From Deltaproteobacteria bacterium (GTDB lineage Bacteria; Desulfobacterota; DSM-4660; Desulfatiglandales; Desulfatiglandaceae), in the NCBI GenBank assembly GCA_021163285.1, contig JAGGXA010000079.1:1-41412 (forward strand): 41,412 nucleotides of DNA, given 5' to 3'. The position numbers and the translations under genes were made by a program. Below are positions 7,993 through 16,780 of the stretch, piece by piece. The notes beneath the pieces are model-generated. The model searched no databases and had not been told where the DNA came from. It saw only the letters and a list, made by a program, of their open reading frames with translations. Position 1 is the stretch's first letter. The number at the start of each line of letters is the position of its first letter.

Positions 7993-8979
7993 ATGAGCAG
8001 AAAAAAAACTGGACATATTGAGAATGAGCAAAAATCCCAGCCATATTATATGGTTGATGCACATGTTGACTTACCTTATTATATGATGAATCAAGGTAGC
8101 GAGCCATCTTTCAAAGGCCTTAAAACCGGCCCTTTTACCATTGAAAAGGCCGCTTATGCCGGTATCAGGCTGTTTTGTACTGCTCTTTACTGCGAGGACA
8201 GGTTCAATGGCCATGGTTCGGCTGAACATTTCAGGGACATCTTTGGCTATACTTTAAAGGTGCTGGATAGCACAGACATAATCAAAGACAAAGATGACTT
8301 CAGCAAGCTGAGCAAACGGTCGGATAAACCCGCATCTCTTCTCCTTATTGAAAATGCCGATTTCCTTGCCGGGAACCTTTCATATATCGAAATGCTAAAG
8401 GAAAACGGAATTCGAATAGTCGGACTGACCCATGCGGGAACAAACCGTCTTGCTGATGGTAATGCTGTTTTATATCCCAATGGAATTACAGATCAGGGAA
8501 GGGATGTGATCCGTGCAATCCATGAAAACGACCTTATCATAGATGTTGCCCACCTTCATCCTGACAACTTCCGGCAGCTTCTTAAGTTATATGAAGGCCC
8601 AATGATTACCTCTCATACCGGTATAAGAACTTATTGTAATATTCCGAGAAATATTGATCTTGACCAGGCCGGGGAAATTATCGGCATGGACGGGATTATC
8701 GGAATATCCTTCAACCCCGAAATGCTTTCTCTTGATGGAAAAGCAAAAATTGAGGATATTTTTATCCATATCGATGTCCTGATCCAGGAATTTGGTGCTG
8801 ACGGAGTAGGGATAGGATCTGATTTTTGCGGCTTTAACCAGCCAACGGAAGGCATGGAAGATATCAGCAAGATTAAAAGTCTTGTGGATATTATGCTTGA
8901 ACATGGTTATGGAGAAGAGGCAGCAAGAAAAATCATGGGCCTTAACTGGTTGCGTTTGTATGAAAAGCTGTTTGAGTAA
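7993..8979 (+). CDS. M19 family dipeptidase (renal dipeptidase-like)
   Basis: The 328-residue protein carries the metal site of the M19 amidohydrolase family: H-x-D at His24/Asp26, the bridging Glu120 in LLIENADF, His187 in DVAHL, His208 in SHTGIR, and Asp277 in GIGSDFCGF. GLTHAGTNRLADG (144-156) is a family hallmark. Family members are binuclear zinc dipeptidases. Length is a little short but normal for bacterial members. There is no signal peptide, so a cytoplasmic role in dipeptide turnover is likely. The ribosome site is weak, which leaves the start slightly uncertain. It lies downstream of the hsp20 terminator and needs its own promoter. Confidence 0.9.
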   Translation: MSRKKTGHIENEQKSQPYYMVDAHVDLPYYMMNQGSEPSFKGLKTGPFTIEKAAYAGIRLFCTALYCEDRFNGHGSAEHFRDIFGYTLKVLDSTDIIKDKDDFSKLSKRSDKPASLLLIENADFLAGNLSYIEMLKENGIRIVGLTHAGTNRLADGNAVLYPNGITDQGRDVIRAIHENDLIIDVAHLHPDNFRQLLKLYEGPMITSHTGIRTYCNIPRNIDLDQAGEIIGMDGIIGISFNPEMLSLDGKAKIEDIFIHIDVLIQEFGADGVGIGSDFCGFNQPTEGMEDISKIKSLVDIMLEHGYGEEAARKIMGLNWLRLYEKLFE

Positions 8980-9012
8980 CCGTCATCGCAATAATGCAGC
9001 AGCTAAAAGCGG

Positions 9013-9034
9013 CATGAACGGTTAACCGTTCATG
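9013..9034. repeat. Perfect 22-bp palindrome of the 'aaccgttca' intergenic motif
   Basis: CATGAACGGTT at 9013-9023 is followed immediately by its exact reverse complement at 9024-9034. It is the most symmetric example of a motif (TAACCGTTCACGG and its complement) that recurs in most gaps of this window. A second, imperfect pair follows at 9043-9057. Confidence 0.7.
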
Positions 9035-9062
9035 GTTTACAGTTATCGGTTAACGGTTGCTT

Positions 9063-9187
9063 TGGTGGATTCGTCGCTTACGCTCCTGAAACCACCTTGC
9101 GTCGGCTGCCAACTGAACTTTGCAGGGTGGATTAAGCGAAGCGAATTCACCAAAAAGCGGAAAGTGTCCCGCTTTGAGTTGGCAACC
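9063..9187. repeat. Dispersed structured repeat family C, copy 1
   Basis: This element is non-coding and about 125 bp long; its partner lies at 26535-26659. The left part (TTGGTGGATTCG..GCTTACGC) is complementary to GGTGGATTAAGCGAAGCGAA further right, forming a long imperfect hairpin. A second stem pairs AAAGCGG (9155-9161) with the CCGCTTT that follows. TGCCAACT (about 9107-9114) pairs with AGTTGGCA near 9177-9184. In the second copy the last stem reads TACCAACT/AGTTGGTA, a compensated change. Confidence 0.7.
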
Positions 9188-9219
9188 TGGACAGGTGAAT
9201 GAAGGATGCCCAATTTCTC

Positions 9220-10203
9220 ATGTTAAAAATCGGATCTTTAATTCTGAAAAACCGGCTGATCATGGCCCCCATGGCAGGCATAACTAATCTCCCTTTCAGA
9301 CTGATAGTAAAAAAATATGGCGTAGGTCTGGTTACTACCGAGATGATAAGCGCCAGGGGTTTGACCCTGGCTCAAAAAAAGACACTTGAGTATCTGAAAA
9401 GCGATCCTGGAGAAAAGCCGCTTGCAGTACAGATATTTGGTAGCGAGCCGTCGGTAATGTCCGATGCCGCTGTTATTGCTGTTGAAGCCGGGGCAAGTAT
9501 AGTAGATATAAACATGGGTTGTCCCGCGAGAAAGGTGCTTAAAATCGGCGCCGGAGGAGCGCTTCTCCAGACTCCTGAAAAAATTAAAAAGATTGTCAGC
9601 GCTGTGAAAGAGGTCTGTCATGTTCCTTTAACGGTAAAAATCAGGGCCGGATGGTCATCAGATAAGCCTGTTGCATTAGAAATAGCAAGGATAATAGAAG
9701 ATTGCGGCGCAGATGCCATCACCATTCATCCCCGTTATATTACCCAGGGCTTTTCCGGGACTGCCGACTGGAAGATTATTGCCGAAGTAAAAAGGGGGTT
9801 GAAAATTCCATGCATTGGAAGCGGGGATATCTCCACGCCGGCCCTTGCATTTGAGATGATAAGGGAAACAGCTTGTGACGGTGTGATGATAGGCCGTGGG
9901 GCGATTGGTAACCCATGGATATTCAAGCAAATCCTTGATCTTGAAAAGGGTCTGAAAATAGAACGGCCGGGCCTGGATGAGCTTAGGGACCTGATTATGG
10001 AACATTTCAGGTTTTTGTCTCTCTTAAAGGGTGAAAACAGAGCTGCCAGAATGATGAGGGGGCTGCTCATTTCGTATACAAAGGGTCTGGCCTGCAGCAG
10101 CAATTTTCGCGGAAATATTTCAAGTATCGAAGACCTTGATACCCTGATATTATACCTGGATCATTATTTTTCCCGGTTAAAAGAGACGGGGTTTTATAAT
10201 TAG
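9220..10203 (+). CDS. dusB: tRNA-dihydrouridine synthase, DusB-like
   Basis: The 327-residue flavoenzyme reduces uridine in the tRNA D-loop. It begins LKIGSLILKNRLIMAPMAGI, matching the FMN-binding start of DusB. DINMGCPARKV follows, with the catalytic Cys101, then VKIRAGW, the TIHPR motif, GSGDIS and MIGRGAIGNPWIF. I chose ATG 9220 because E. coli DusB starts at the equivalent position. The in-frame ATG at 9199 lies in a fragment resembling the end of repeat family B (ATGAAGGATGCC). The ribosome site for 9220 (GAAGGA, 13 bases upstream) is not ideal, so 9199 remains possible. The partner fis gene often found with dusB is absent. Confidence 0.9.
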   Translation: MLKIGSLILKNRLIMAPMAGITNLPFRLIVKKYGVGLVTTEMISARGLTLAQKKTLEYLKSDPGEKPLAVQIFGSEPSVMSDAAVIAVEAGASIVDINMGCPARKVLKIGAGGALLQTPEKIKKIVSAVKEVCHVPLTVKIRAGWSSDKPVALEIARIIEDCGADAITIHPRYITQGFSGTADWKIIAEVKRGLKIPCIGSGDISTPALAFEMIRETACDGVMIGRGAIGNPWIFKQILDLEKGLKIERPGLDELRDLIMEHFRFLSLLKGENRAARMMRGLLISYTKGLACSSNFRGNISSIEDLDTLILYLDHYFSRLKETGFYN

Positions 10204-10915
10204 CTCCTGAACGAAAAACCTGAAATTTGTTTTTTCCATTTAATGTCTCCCGCCTGAATTCCCTTTCTCTGCAATGCGTTTTTTCCAACCCTTCTCTCAC
10301 ATCTCTAAACACAAGGGAGAACGGGGGACTCATCGCTGGAAGAGCGGTATCTCGTTTTGTTTTTCAAAGACAACCCAGGATAACAATCGACCCGGTAGCA
10401 GATTTTACACAACAGGCGACTGCACGCAATTTGATGCATTCTGTACCTCATATATGCGGCTGTCCGGTCACTCTCAGATGGCGAAGCGAGGACGGAGCTC
10501 CCCGATCCAGGTGAAGAACCCGGCGACGTTCAACCAAAATGCCTGATCCGGGCGCCGCCGACGTCAGTTGTGATCTTCATCCCGTAAACATGGGGCAATT
10601 ATAATCTTAGGTAGAATGATTCACGGCATGAGACTTGTCATTCAGTAGTATTGCAGATGGCGGGAACTCATGGTTTTGCATACGAGAGCGGTCCCCCGGA
10701 CGTGCTGGACAACCCCAAACAGGAGCCCAAATTTAGGCCAGGTTTGTTCGATTTAAAAGCCTTAAAGTTGCAGGAATAGTGAGCTTTTTCAAAATTTTCG
10801 TACTTTTATATCTGGCAAAGATGGCCTGAAGCCGTGATGCATAGTTGGGGAAGTTAATTTGTCTTCGTTCCCTTTAGCTATTACCATTGATCCTGAACCT
10901 GTTACGCAGCCTTAT
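10204..10915. other. Gene-free gap between convergent dusB and helicase
   Basis: This 712-bp gap has no convincing gene. Two overlapping ORFs of 90-95 codons in the middle (10227-10546) lack ribosome sites and family resemblance. The part from about 10430 to 10740 looks more GC-rich than its surroundings and could be the eroded remains of a foreign insert. A copy of repeat family D lies at 10815-10875. Confidence 0.5.
10815..10875 (+). repeat. Dispersed repeat family D, copy 1
   Basis: The pattern is 'gcaaagatggcctgaagc-gtgatgcatagttggggaagttaattt-gtcttcgttcccttta', written here in pieces of the actual sequence. Related copies or fragments lie at 22573-22622, 24641-24690, 25356-25375, 26361-26443 and 29239-29305. 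All are between genes. Confidence 0.65.
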
Positions 10916-13285
10916 TCAATCAAGATACACAGGTTCCCGCAAGATAAGTTCAATTGCGTTTTCAGCAACGGATGCAAGTTCAGGATGAGTATCCTTTAAA
11001 TTTATAATCTGTTTCAGATGATCCGCTGTCCTCATGATCAGGGATGCCATACCCCCCTCATCGATCTGCACAAAGTATATAAGCTTTTCCCATGACATGC
11101 CTCTTGACCACATATAAAGGGCGGCTGACGGCCAGAACATAATTGGAGGGCTTTCAAAGCCCCTCCTGTTTTTTAAGTCCTTGATCTGCTCGATACTTAT
11201 AAGGATCCGGTTGAACATAGCTTCGAGCGGTTTCAGGTCAATTTGCTCTTTTGTTCTGAGTACTACGTCTTGAGATCTGTCCCAGACAAAAGGAGCAAGG
11301 CCGGCTGCCAGGTACTGGGGAGAAACACCATTTAATGTGCCTTTCCTGATTGTTTCGGCAATAAGCAGGGGCTGATCAAGTCTCAGGTTTGTGGCCCAGT
11401 AACCATCAGCGGTTAACCTGCCCTTATCATCTGCAAAACCTGTTTCATTTAAAAAACGCATATGTCGTTTGAAATTAATCCATAATCCGCTCGTCATTTC
11501 ATCCATATGTTCGGTTGATGAACGAAATTTTTGGAGAAGCTCAAAGAGTACTCCTTTCTTTTTCCCGTGGCATAGCTTTTGATGTGCACAGCCTTTACAT
11601 GGAAAGGAGTCCAGCCTTTCTAATATCAAACCCTCTATTTTGGTGTCTCGTGCCGTTCTTTTGAGTTCTTTTTCAAGCACAGCCTTTTTATCTATATATT
11701 CAATAACCTCAAAGGGGTCTGTGGTATCACATCTGCCTTTTTGCAGGCACTGTTGTAAATCCGACAACATCTGGTCCCACTGTCTCTTAAAGGGGTTATA
11801 TGATTCTCTTTCCCTGAAAGCGGCAAATGAACGTTCAAGAAGGGTCTTGACCTCAAGAGGGCTATGAGAGAGAAGAAGATTGAGGGTCATTGAAAAATTG
11901 ATATGAATCTGGCTCAGGATCGGTTCCGGAGGGGAATCCTTCAGTTTATTGAGAAGCTGCGGATCCTGGTGAGGACCTGGAATAATCATCGCAAACCCAA
12001 TATGGTCTTTTCCCCTCCTGCCGGCCCTGCCGATCATTTGATGCAGCTCAGTTGCGGTCAGGTCAAGGAATTCCCGGCCATTAAACTTGTCGCTTTGCAC
12101 AAGGACTACACTCCTTGCCGGGAAATTTACACCGGCAGCCACGGTTGATGTAGAAAAAATGGCTTCCAGCGCCCCCATGTTCATCATTTTTTCAACGAGT
12201 ACCTTCCAGTAAGGTAATTGACCCCCATGATGAGATGCTACCCTTGATTTAATAAGGGAGTTCATCTGACGATGTCCTTTTAAATAAGGATATTCCTCTA
12301 AAAATTTTTTGATCTCCTTATCAAGAGAATCTTTTTCCCTTGCAGGTCTTTCCACCTGCGGGCAGGACAAAATAGCATGATCGCAGTCTTTTTTTGATTT
12401 GAGAAAAAAGATTGTGGGCAGGAGATCAAATTCTTTAAGGCATCTGATAACGTTCCCAAAATCGATCTTTCTTGACCATTTTCTCCTTTTTCCAGTACCG
12501 GTAGTGGAGACAAGATATTTTTTGACCTTAGGGTTAAGCCCTTTTTTGGAACCTAATGGGGCTATACGTCCATCGGGAAAGATAAAAAGCATTTCCAGGG
12601 GAACAGGACGTTTACATAAGGAGATTACCCTGTTGGGATTTCCTCGTATCTTTTGTAACCAGACACATACCTCATCAGCATTTGATATTGTAGCCGAAAG
12701 GAGTAAAAGTCTTACCCTTGACGGCAGATAGATAAGTATCTCTTCCCAGACGACACCTCTATAGGGGTCGCTTAAGTAATGGGCCTCATCAAGGATCACC
12801 AGATCGGTTTGAATACTGGCGCCCTCATACATGGCATCATAGAGCTGGTTTCTTAATATCTCTGTCGTACCCACGATCACGGAAGCGGAAGGATTTTCTT
12901 TGCGGTCTCCTGTCAGAATACCGCAGCAGGAAGGGCCGAATTCATCACAAAACCCCTGGTAAATAGAATTGGTAAGGGCCTTTAATGGTGAAGCGTACCA
13001 GACCTTTAAACCCTGTGAAAGATAGGACGCTATGGTTTTTTCAGCTATCCAGGTCTTCCCGGCTCCTGTAGGCGCACTGACAAGCAGATCATAATCCTCA
13101 ACAAGTTCCAGGGCCTCGAGTTGAAAAGGATCCGGTATTATCGGCCCTGATTCAGGAACTCCGATTTTACGGAAAACCTCTTTCAGGGCCGGGTCTAATC
13201 TCGGCTTTTCAAAACCGGTCCTGAGCCGCTGATTCCTGCCGGAATTACTGCTCTTGAATGACTTGCGCCTATAGTTGTTTTTCAA
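10916..13285 (-). CDS. Ski2-like DEAD/DEAH-box helicase with a Cys cluster
   Basis: The 789-residue superfamily 2 helicase has the Walker A motif APTGAGKT (71-78), DEAH (166-169), SAT (197-199) and motif VI QMIGRAGRRG (416-425). The STVAAGVNFPARSVV segment (380-394) is typical of Ski2-like enzymes that unwind RNA or DNA. A C-terminal cluster at 563-573, C-x2-C-x5-C-H, could bind zinc or an Fe-S centre. The N-terminal 28 residues are basic and Ser/Asn-rich. The start is a TTG at 13285 with only a weak ribosome site; no better start precedes the Walker A motif. It lies 10 bp after the acyl-CoA dehydrogenase stop, so the two are co-transcribed, although their functions are unrelated. Confidence 0.88.
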   Translation of the reverse strand: MKNNYRRKSFKSSNSGRNQRLRTGFEKPRLDPALKEVFRKIGVPESGPIIPDPFQLEALELVEDYDLLVSAPTGAGKTWIAEKTIASYLSQGLKVWYASPLKALTNSIYQGFCDEFGPSCCGILTGDRKENPSASVIVGTTEILRNQLYDAMYEGASIQTDLVILDEAHYLSDPYRGVVWEEILIYLPSRVRLLLLSATISNADEVCVWLQKIRGNPNRVISLCKRPVPLEMLFIFPDGRIAPLGSKKGLNPKVKKYLVSTTGTGKRRKWSRKIDFGNVIRCLKEFDLLPTIFFLKSKKDCDHAILSCPQVERPAREKDSLDKEIKKFLEEYPYLKGHRQMNSLIKSRVASHHGGQLPYWKVLVEKMMNMGALEAIFSTSTVAAGVNFPARSVVLVQSDKFNGREFLDLTATELHQMIGRAGRRGKDHIGFAMIIPGPHQDPQLLNKLKDSPPEPILSQIHINFSMTLNLLLSHSPLEVKTLLERSFAAFRERESYNPFKRQWDQMLSDLQQCLQKGRCDTTDPFEVIEYIDKKAVLEKELKRTARDTKIEGLILERLDSFPCKGCAHQKLCHGKKKGVLFELLQKFRSSTEHMDEMTSGLWINFKRHMRFLNETGFADDKGRLTADGYWATNLRLDQPLLIAETIRKGTLNGVSPQYLAAGLAPFVWDRSQDVVLRTKEQIDLKPLEAMFNRILISIEQIKDLKNRRGFESPPIMFWPSAALYMWSRGMSWEKLIYFVQIDEGGMASLIMRTADHLKQIINLKDTHPELASVAENAIELILREPVYLD

Positions 13286-13295
13286 AATAAGTTCT

Positions 13296-14924
13296 TTAAC
13301 CCCTTTTTACCCGCAGTTCATCAGAGATTATATCCATATCCTTGAGATTATCCTTCATTGCCGGGAAGATGTTTAATTCATTTAACTTGTTTTTTGCGTC
13401 CTCCACCATTTTTTCACAGCCACAGAGTATCTTAAGGCCGTTACCATGCACCTTTAAGATCGCGTCTCTTGCAAAGATCCTTGCTGCGGCCTTTATAAAC
13501 GAAGGGGATCGTTTCTGGTCACCTTCATAAACAGCGGCCTTATGGCAGAGGGCATCCCCAACTTCACACCATGTCATCATATCGGCAAGCAGGAACATAA
13601 CATACTGAGACCTCGTTAACTTGTTTTTCCGTGCGCTCAATATTATGTCAGACATCGTTTTTATAGCGGGAGAGAGCAGGTTCCCGCCGCAATTCTCAGG
13701 CAAATTCTCAAGGTTCTTTGCCATATCAAGGTAAAAACCGCCTTTGGAACGGACAGTGTTGCGCAGGCGGAACATGGAGATAATGTTCCTCTGTATCTCG
13801 CTTGTGCCTTCATATATGGGAAGAATTTTTACGTCACGCTTGATCTTTTCCACCTCATATTCACGAATATAACCATATCCTCCAAACGCCTGAATAGCGT
13901 CATTTGCCATAGCATCACCCGCTTCAGTAGCAAAATACTTGGAAATCGATCCTTCCACCTGAAGGTCTTCCTCGTCCGTATCAAGCCTGTGCGCTGTCTT
14001 TTCTATATAGGCGCGCGCAGCCTCAAGCTCTACTGTATGAGGAACAATAAGCTTGTGGGTATAGCCCTGTTTTTCGGATAGCAGGGTCCCGAATTGCATC
14101 CTCTCATTTGAGTACTTTATGGTCCTTTCAAGGGCGGCACAACCACCTCCCAGGCCAAAGGTCGCAACCATAAGCCTTGTATATCCAAATACCTGATTAG
14201 CCTGTTTCAATCCCTGACCTTCGACATCTCCAATAAGGTTTTCCACAGGGACAAAAAGGTCTTCTAAGACAAGGGGACATGTATCCGACGCCCGAATCCC
14301 ATGTTTATCTTCGTGTTTACCAGGGATCAGTCCTTCCGCCCCTGCCTCAACAATAAAAAAGGATGGACCTTCCGGAGTATCAGCGAGGATAGTATAAAGG
14401 TCCGCCACCCCGGCATTTGTTATGAATTGCTTTTGCCCGTTCAGTTTATACCCTGTAATATTTCCGTCATCATCCAGTACCCGATCAGCCCTGGTCTTTA
14501 AGGACTGGACATTGGAACCTGCTTCAGGCTCAGTAACCCCATAAGCCACGATAAGCCCCTCTTCAGCGATCTTGCGTATATACTTTTCTTTCTGTTTTCT
14601 GGTGGCTCCAACCCTGATTGGATCCATGCCAAGGCATATAGCCAAAAAAGAAGTGGCCACTGCAAGGTCTATTTTTGCCATTCTTTCAGATATGATTGCG
14701 ATCTCTGATGCTCCGGCCCCAAGCCCCCCATATTCTTCCGGTATAAAGACCAGGTGAAGGGCTATTTCGGGCCCAAGCATGAAGCGGATAATATCCATGG
14801 GGAAATCCCCTTTCCGATCCATTTCCAGCCTGGTCTCAGGAGAGAGCTTCTCCTTTTCAAATTTGTCAATTGTATCAAGTACCATGGAAAAGACTTCCTG
14901 ATCCATTTTAGCGTGCTTTATCAT
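13296..14924 (-). CDS. Acyl-CoA dehydrogenase family protein
   Basis: The 542-residue flavoprotein should catalyse alpha,beta-dehydrogenation of an acyl-CoA. Family signatures appear in order: the YGVTEPEAGSNVQSLKT flavin-site segment (128-144), GQKQFITNAG (163-172), the AFGGYGYIREYEVEKI segment (346-361) and IYEGTSEIQRN (370-380), in which Glu372 is the likely catalytic base. Residues after 390 form a C-terminal extension beyond the classic fold of about 380 residues, as in fatty-acid and aromatic-acid degrading anaerobes. I use ATG 14924, which has GGAGG nine bases upstream; the ORF stays open for 15 more codons without a ribosome site. No ETF or thiolase gene adjoins it, so the substrate is unknown. 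Confidence 0.92.
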   Translation of the reverse strand: MIKHAKMDQEVFSMVLDTIDKFEKEKLSPETRLEMDRKGDFPMDIIRFMLGPEIALHLVFIPEEYGGLGAGASEIAIISERMAKIDLAVATSFLAICLGMDPIRVGATRKQKEKYIRKIAEEGLIVAYGVTEPEAGSNVQSLKTRADRVLDDDGNITGYKLNGQKQFITNAGVADLYTILADTPEGPSFFIVEAGAEGLIPGKHEDKHGIRASDTCPLVLEDLFVPVENLIGDVEGQGLKQANQVFGYTRLMVATFGLGGGCAALERTIKYSNERMQFGTLLSEKQGYTHKLIVPHTVELEAARAYIEKTAHRLDTDEEDLQVEGSISKYFATEAGDAMANDAIQAFGGYGYIREYEVEKIKRDVKILPIYEGTSEIQRNIISMFRLRNTVRSKGGFYLDMAKNLENLPENCGGNLLSPAIKTMSDIILSARKNKLTRSQYVMFLLADMMTWCEVGDALCHKAAVYEGDQKRSPSFIKAAARIFARDAILKVHGNGLKILCGCEKMVEDAKNKLNELNIFPAMKDNLKDMDIISDELRVKRG

Positions 14925-14956
14925 CAATAAAAACCTCCAGATATTCTTAATTTTTA

Positions 14957-15185
14957 CGTAAGCGTTCACATACTCGTTCCAATGTTCTGCATCGGCCGGC
15001 GCTGAGAACGTATGGCATCAGGGTATGCATTACCCTGCCGGAGCGTGGCAACAAGGGAAGATATTATTTTTCGGGACACGGATTTTCACAAATATACGCT
15101 GATATAATCAGGGTTATTAATCCGTGTTTATCTGCGGCTGAATAGCTGCCGATCTTGAACCTCTGAACCCTTGAACGGTTATCCA
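14957..15185. repeat. Repeat-filled gap upstream of the acyl-CoA dehydrogenase
   Basis: This region has no gene. It contains a 'cgtaagcgttcacatactcgttcc' block and a 'gcatcaggg...gcattaccctgc' palindromic stretch (about 15015-15045), written here in pieces. An 'acacggatt ... aatccgtgt' inverted pair follows at about 15079-15128. At 15166-15183 lies the 'cttgaacggttatcc' motif. All are non-coding repeats of the kind scattered through the window. Confidence 0.45.
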
Positions 15186-15191
15186 AATTCC

Positions 15192-16121
15192 TTATTTCCT
15201 GATCATATTTTTTCGGTATTGATAGTAGGCATCCCGAAGTGAAACATAGGGATCAAGGGCTGCTTTTTTTAGAGACTCGTACTCTCCTGTCTTTAGAGAA
15301 ATCCTGTTAACTGTGTTATAACCCCTTGCCGAAAGGTTATACTTATTTTGTGTCACGATGTAATTCAATGGGTCGAGATACATGTCTCCGGCGTAACCAA
15401 TCGTATCACGCAGGCTGGATGGGCCAAGGATGGGCCAGTCAATATAAATGACCGGCCCGAGCCCGAAAAATCCGAGAGTCTGTCCAAAATCCTCATCCCG
15501 GCCTTCGATATTGAACAGGATTTTTGCAGGATCAGCAGTGCCAAGCACACCCAGGGTAGTATTTATGAGAAAGCGGCAGATTTCAGTTCCAAACCCCTTT
15601 ATTTTGCCTTGCAAAAGACAGTTTATCCCGCGAATCGGCATGCGAAGATTGTAAAAAAAGTTGCGCACATTCTTTCTTAAAGGCTCAGGAACAACCTTAC
15701 TATAACCGGTAGAAACAGGTTTTAAGACCCAGAAATAGAGTTTGTCGTTGAAAGAAAAAAAAGCGCGGTTAACAGGCTCCAAGGGGTCATATATCAAATC
15801 CATTTCCCAATCGGATTCCTCGTCGTATTCCTCGTTCTCCGGCCAATCGTCTATCCCGGGCATTTCCCCCGTCAGGGAGTCTTCCATGCATAATTCTATA
15901 GGTAAAGGCTGATTTATGCCAGGGTGTTTAAAATTGGAGGCTTCTAATGGAAAATATAAAAGTTCATCAGGCATAAAAAAGATATATTCCCTCTTCACTG
16001 AAACGGAAGGCGAAGCGGCCATGGCGGTTTGGTAGGAAAGATGAAAAAAAGAGGGCAATCCTGTAAAAAACATAAAACAAAAAATGATTTGCAGTGTGTA
16101 TAATTTTTTTTTCTTAAACAA
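15192..16121 (-). CDS. mlaA: MlaA/VacJ family outer-membrane lipid-transport protein
   Basis: The 309-residue protein matches MlaA from about residue 108 on: YDPLEPVNRAFFSFNDKLYF, RNFFYNLRMPIRGINCLLQG, FLINTTLGVLGTADPA, EDFGQTLGFFGLGP and GPSSLRDTIGY. MlaA forms a ring in the outer membrane that removes misplaced phospholipids from the outer leaflet. The N-terminus has a signal peptide with a likely cleavage after AMA (residue 35), but no lipobox Cys, unlike E. coli MlaA. A strongly acidic stretch (about 85-107) precedes the domain. The start is a TTG at 16121 with AGAGG upstream. It is the last gene of the mla set, 29 bp after mlaC. Confidence 0.9.
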   Translation of the reverse strand: MFKKKKLYTLQIIFCFMFFTGLPSFFHLSYQTAMAASPSVSVKREYIFFMPDELLYFPLEASNFKHPGINQPLPIELCMEDSLTGEMPGIDDWPENEEYDEESDWEMDLIYDPLEPVNRAFFSFNDKLYFWVLKPVSTGYSKVVPEPLRKNVRNFFYNLRMPIRGINCLLQGKIKGFGTEICRFLINTTLGVLGTADPAKILFNIEGRDEDFGQTLGFFGLGPVIYIDWPILGPSSLRDTIGYAGDMYLDPLNYIVTQNKYNLSARGYNTVNRISLKTGEYESLKKAALDPYVSLRDAYYQYRKNMIRK

Positions 16122-16150
16122 TCCGAATAATACCTCTCTTCACGACCTTT

Positions 16151-16780
16151 TTATCCCTTGGTATTATCTTTTCCGGGATGGGGTTTATTAACCTTGGCCT
16201 TCAATGTTTCAATCAAATTATCGTAAGATGACTGCATGATAATACTTTGAAACTGAGTACGGTAATTATTAACAAGACTTACGCCCTCAACAGAAACATC
16301 ATAAATCAGCCACTTGGAGTTTTTTTTGATCGCTTTGTAAAAAACGATTATATCCTTATCATTTTTACTCAGGATTTTGATCTTCAGAATTCCATATTTT
16401 CCATCAATTTTCTCTCCGATATATGCAACCTGTTGCCCGGAATAATTATCGATCCTGTCCATATATGTCTGTTCCAGTAGTTTACTAAATAGAAATATGA
16501 AATCTTTTTTTTCCTGATCATTCAGTTTGCGCCATTGTCTTGCAAGAACCCTCCGGGATACTCCTTCCCTGTCAAATAGCGTATATACCAATTTTCTTAT
16601 GAGATTTATTTTCTCTTCTTTTTTATCAGGACCTTTCATGCAGGGATCATTCAAGACAGAAATGATTTTATCCGTTGTTTGCCTGACCTGTTCAGTCAAT
16701 TCACCCGCCGGGGATGCCGAAGAAATTCCCGCAGCAATGAAAAATAAAATTGCAATACCGCTTAAATAAGCTGATTTCAT
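16151..16780 (-). CDS. mlaC: MlaC-type periplasmic phospholipid-binding protein
   Basis: The 209-residue protein has a cleavable signal peptide (hydrophobic 3-20, then a cut near ASA/SPA). A Tol-Tol-Ttg2D/MlaC domain follows, with LFDREGVSRRVLARQWRKL, FIFLFSKLLEQTYMDRI, WLIYDVSVEGVSLVNNYRTQ and a C-terminal helix. MlaC shuttles phospholipid across the periplasm between MlaA and the MlaFED complex. The C-terminal tail is Lys-rich. The start ATG has GGAG six bases upstream. A 515-bp block of repeats separates it from mlaD, which is unusual for an mla operon. Confidence 0.9.
   Translation of the reverse strand: MKSAYLSGIAILFFIAAGISSASPAGELTEQVRQTTDKIISVLNDPCMKGPDKKEEKINLIRKLVYTLFDREGVSRRVLARQWRKLNDQEKKDFIFLFSKLLEQTYMDRIDNYSGQQVAYIGEKIDGKYGILKIKILSKNDKDIIVFYKAIKKNSKWLIYDVSVEGVSLVNNYRTQFQSIIMQSSYDNLIETLKAKVNKPHPGKDNTKG

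Noticed and set aside
10227-10546. Two overlapping plus-strand ORFs of 95 and 90 codons
   Set aside because: They lack ribosome sites, overlap each other in different frames, and read as arbitrary Arg/Ser/Pro-rich sequence.
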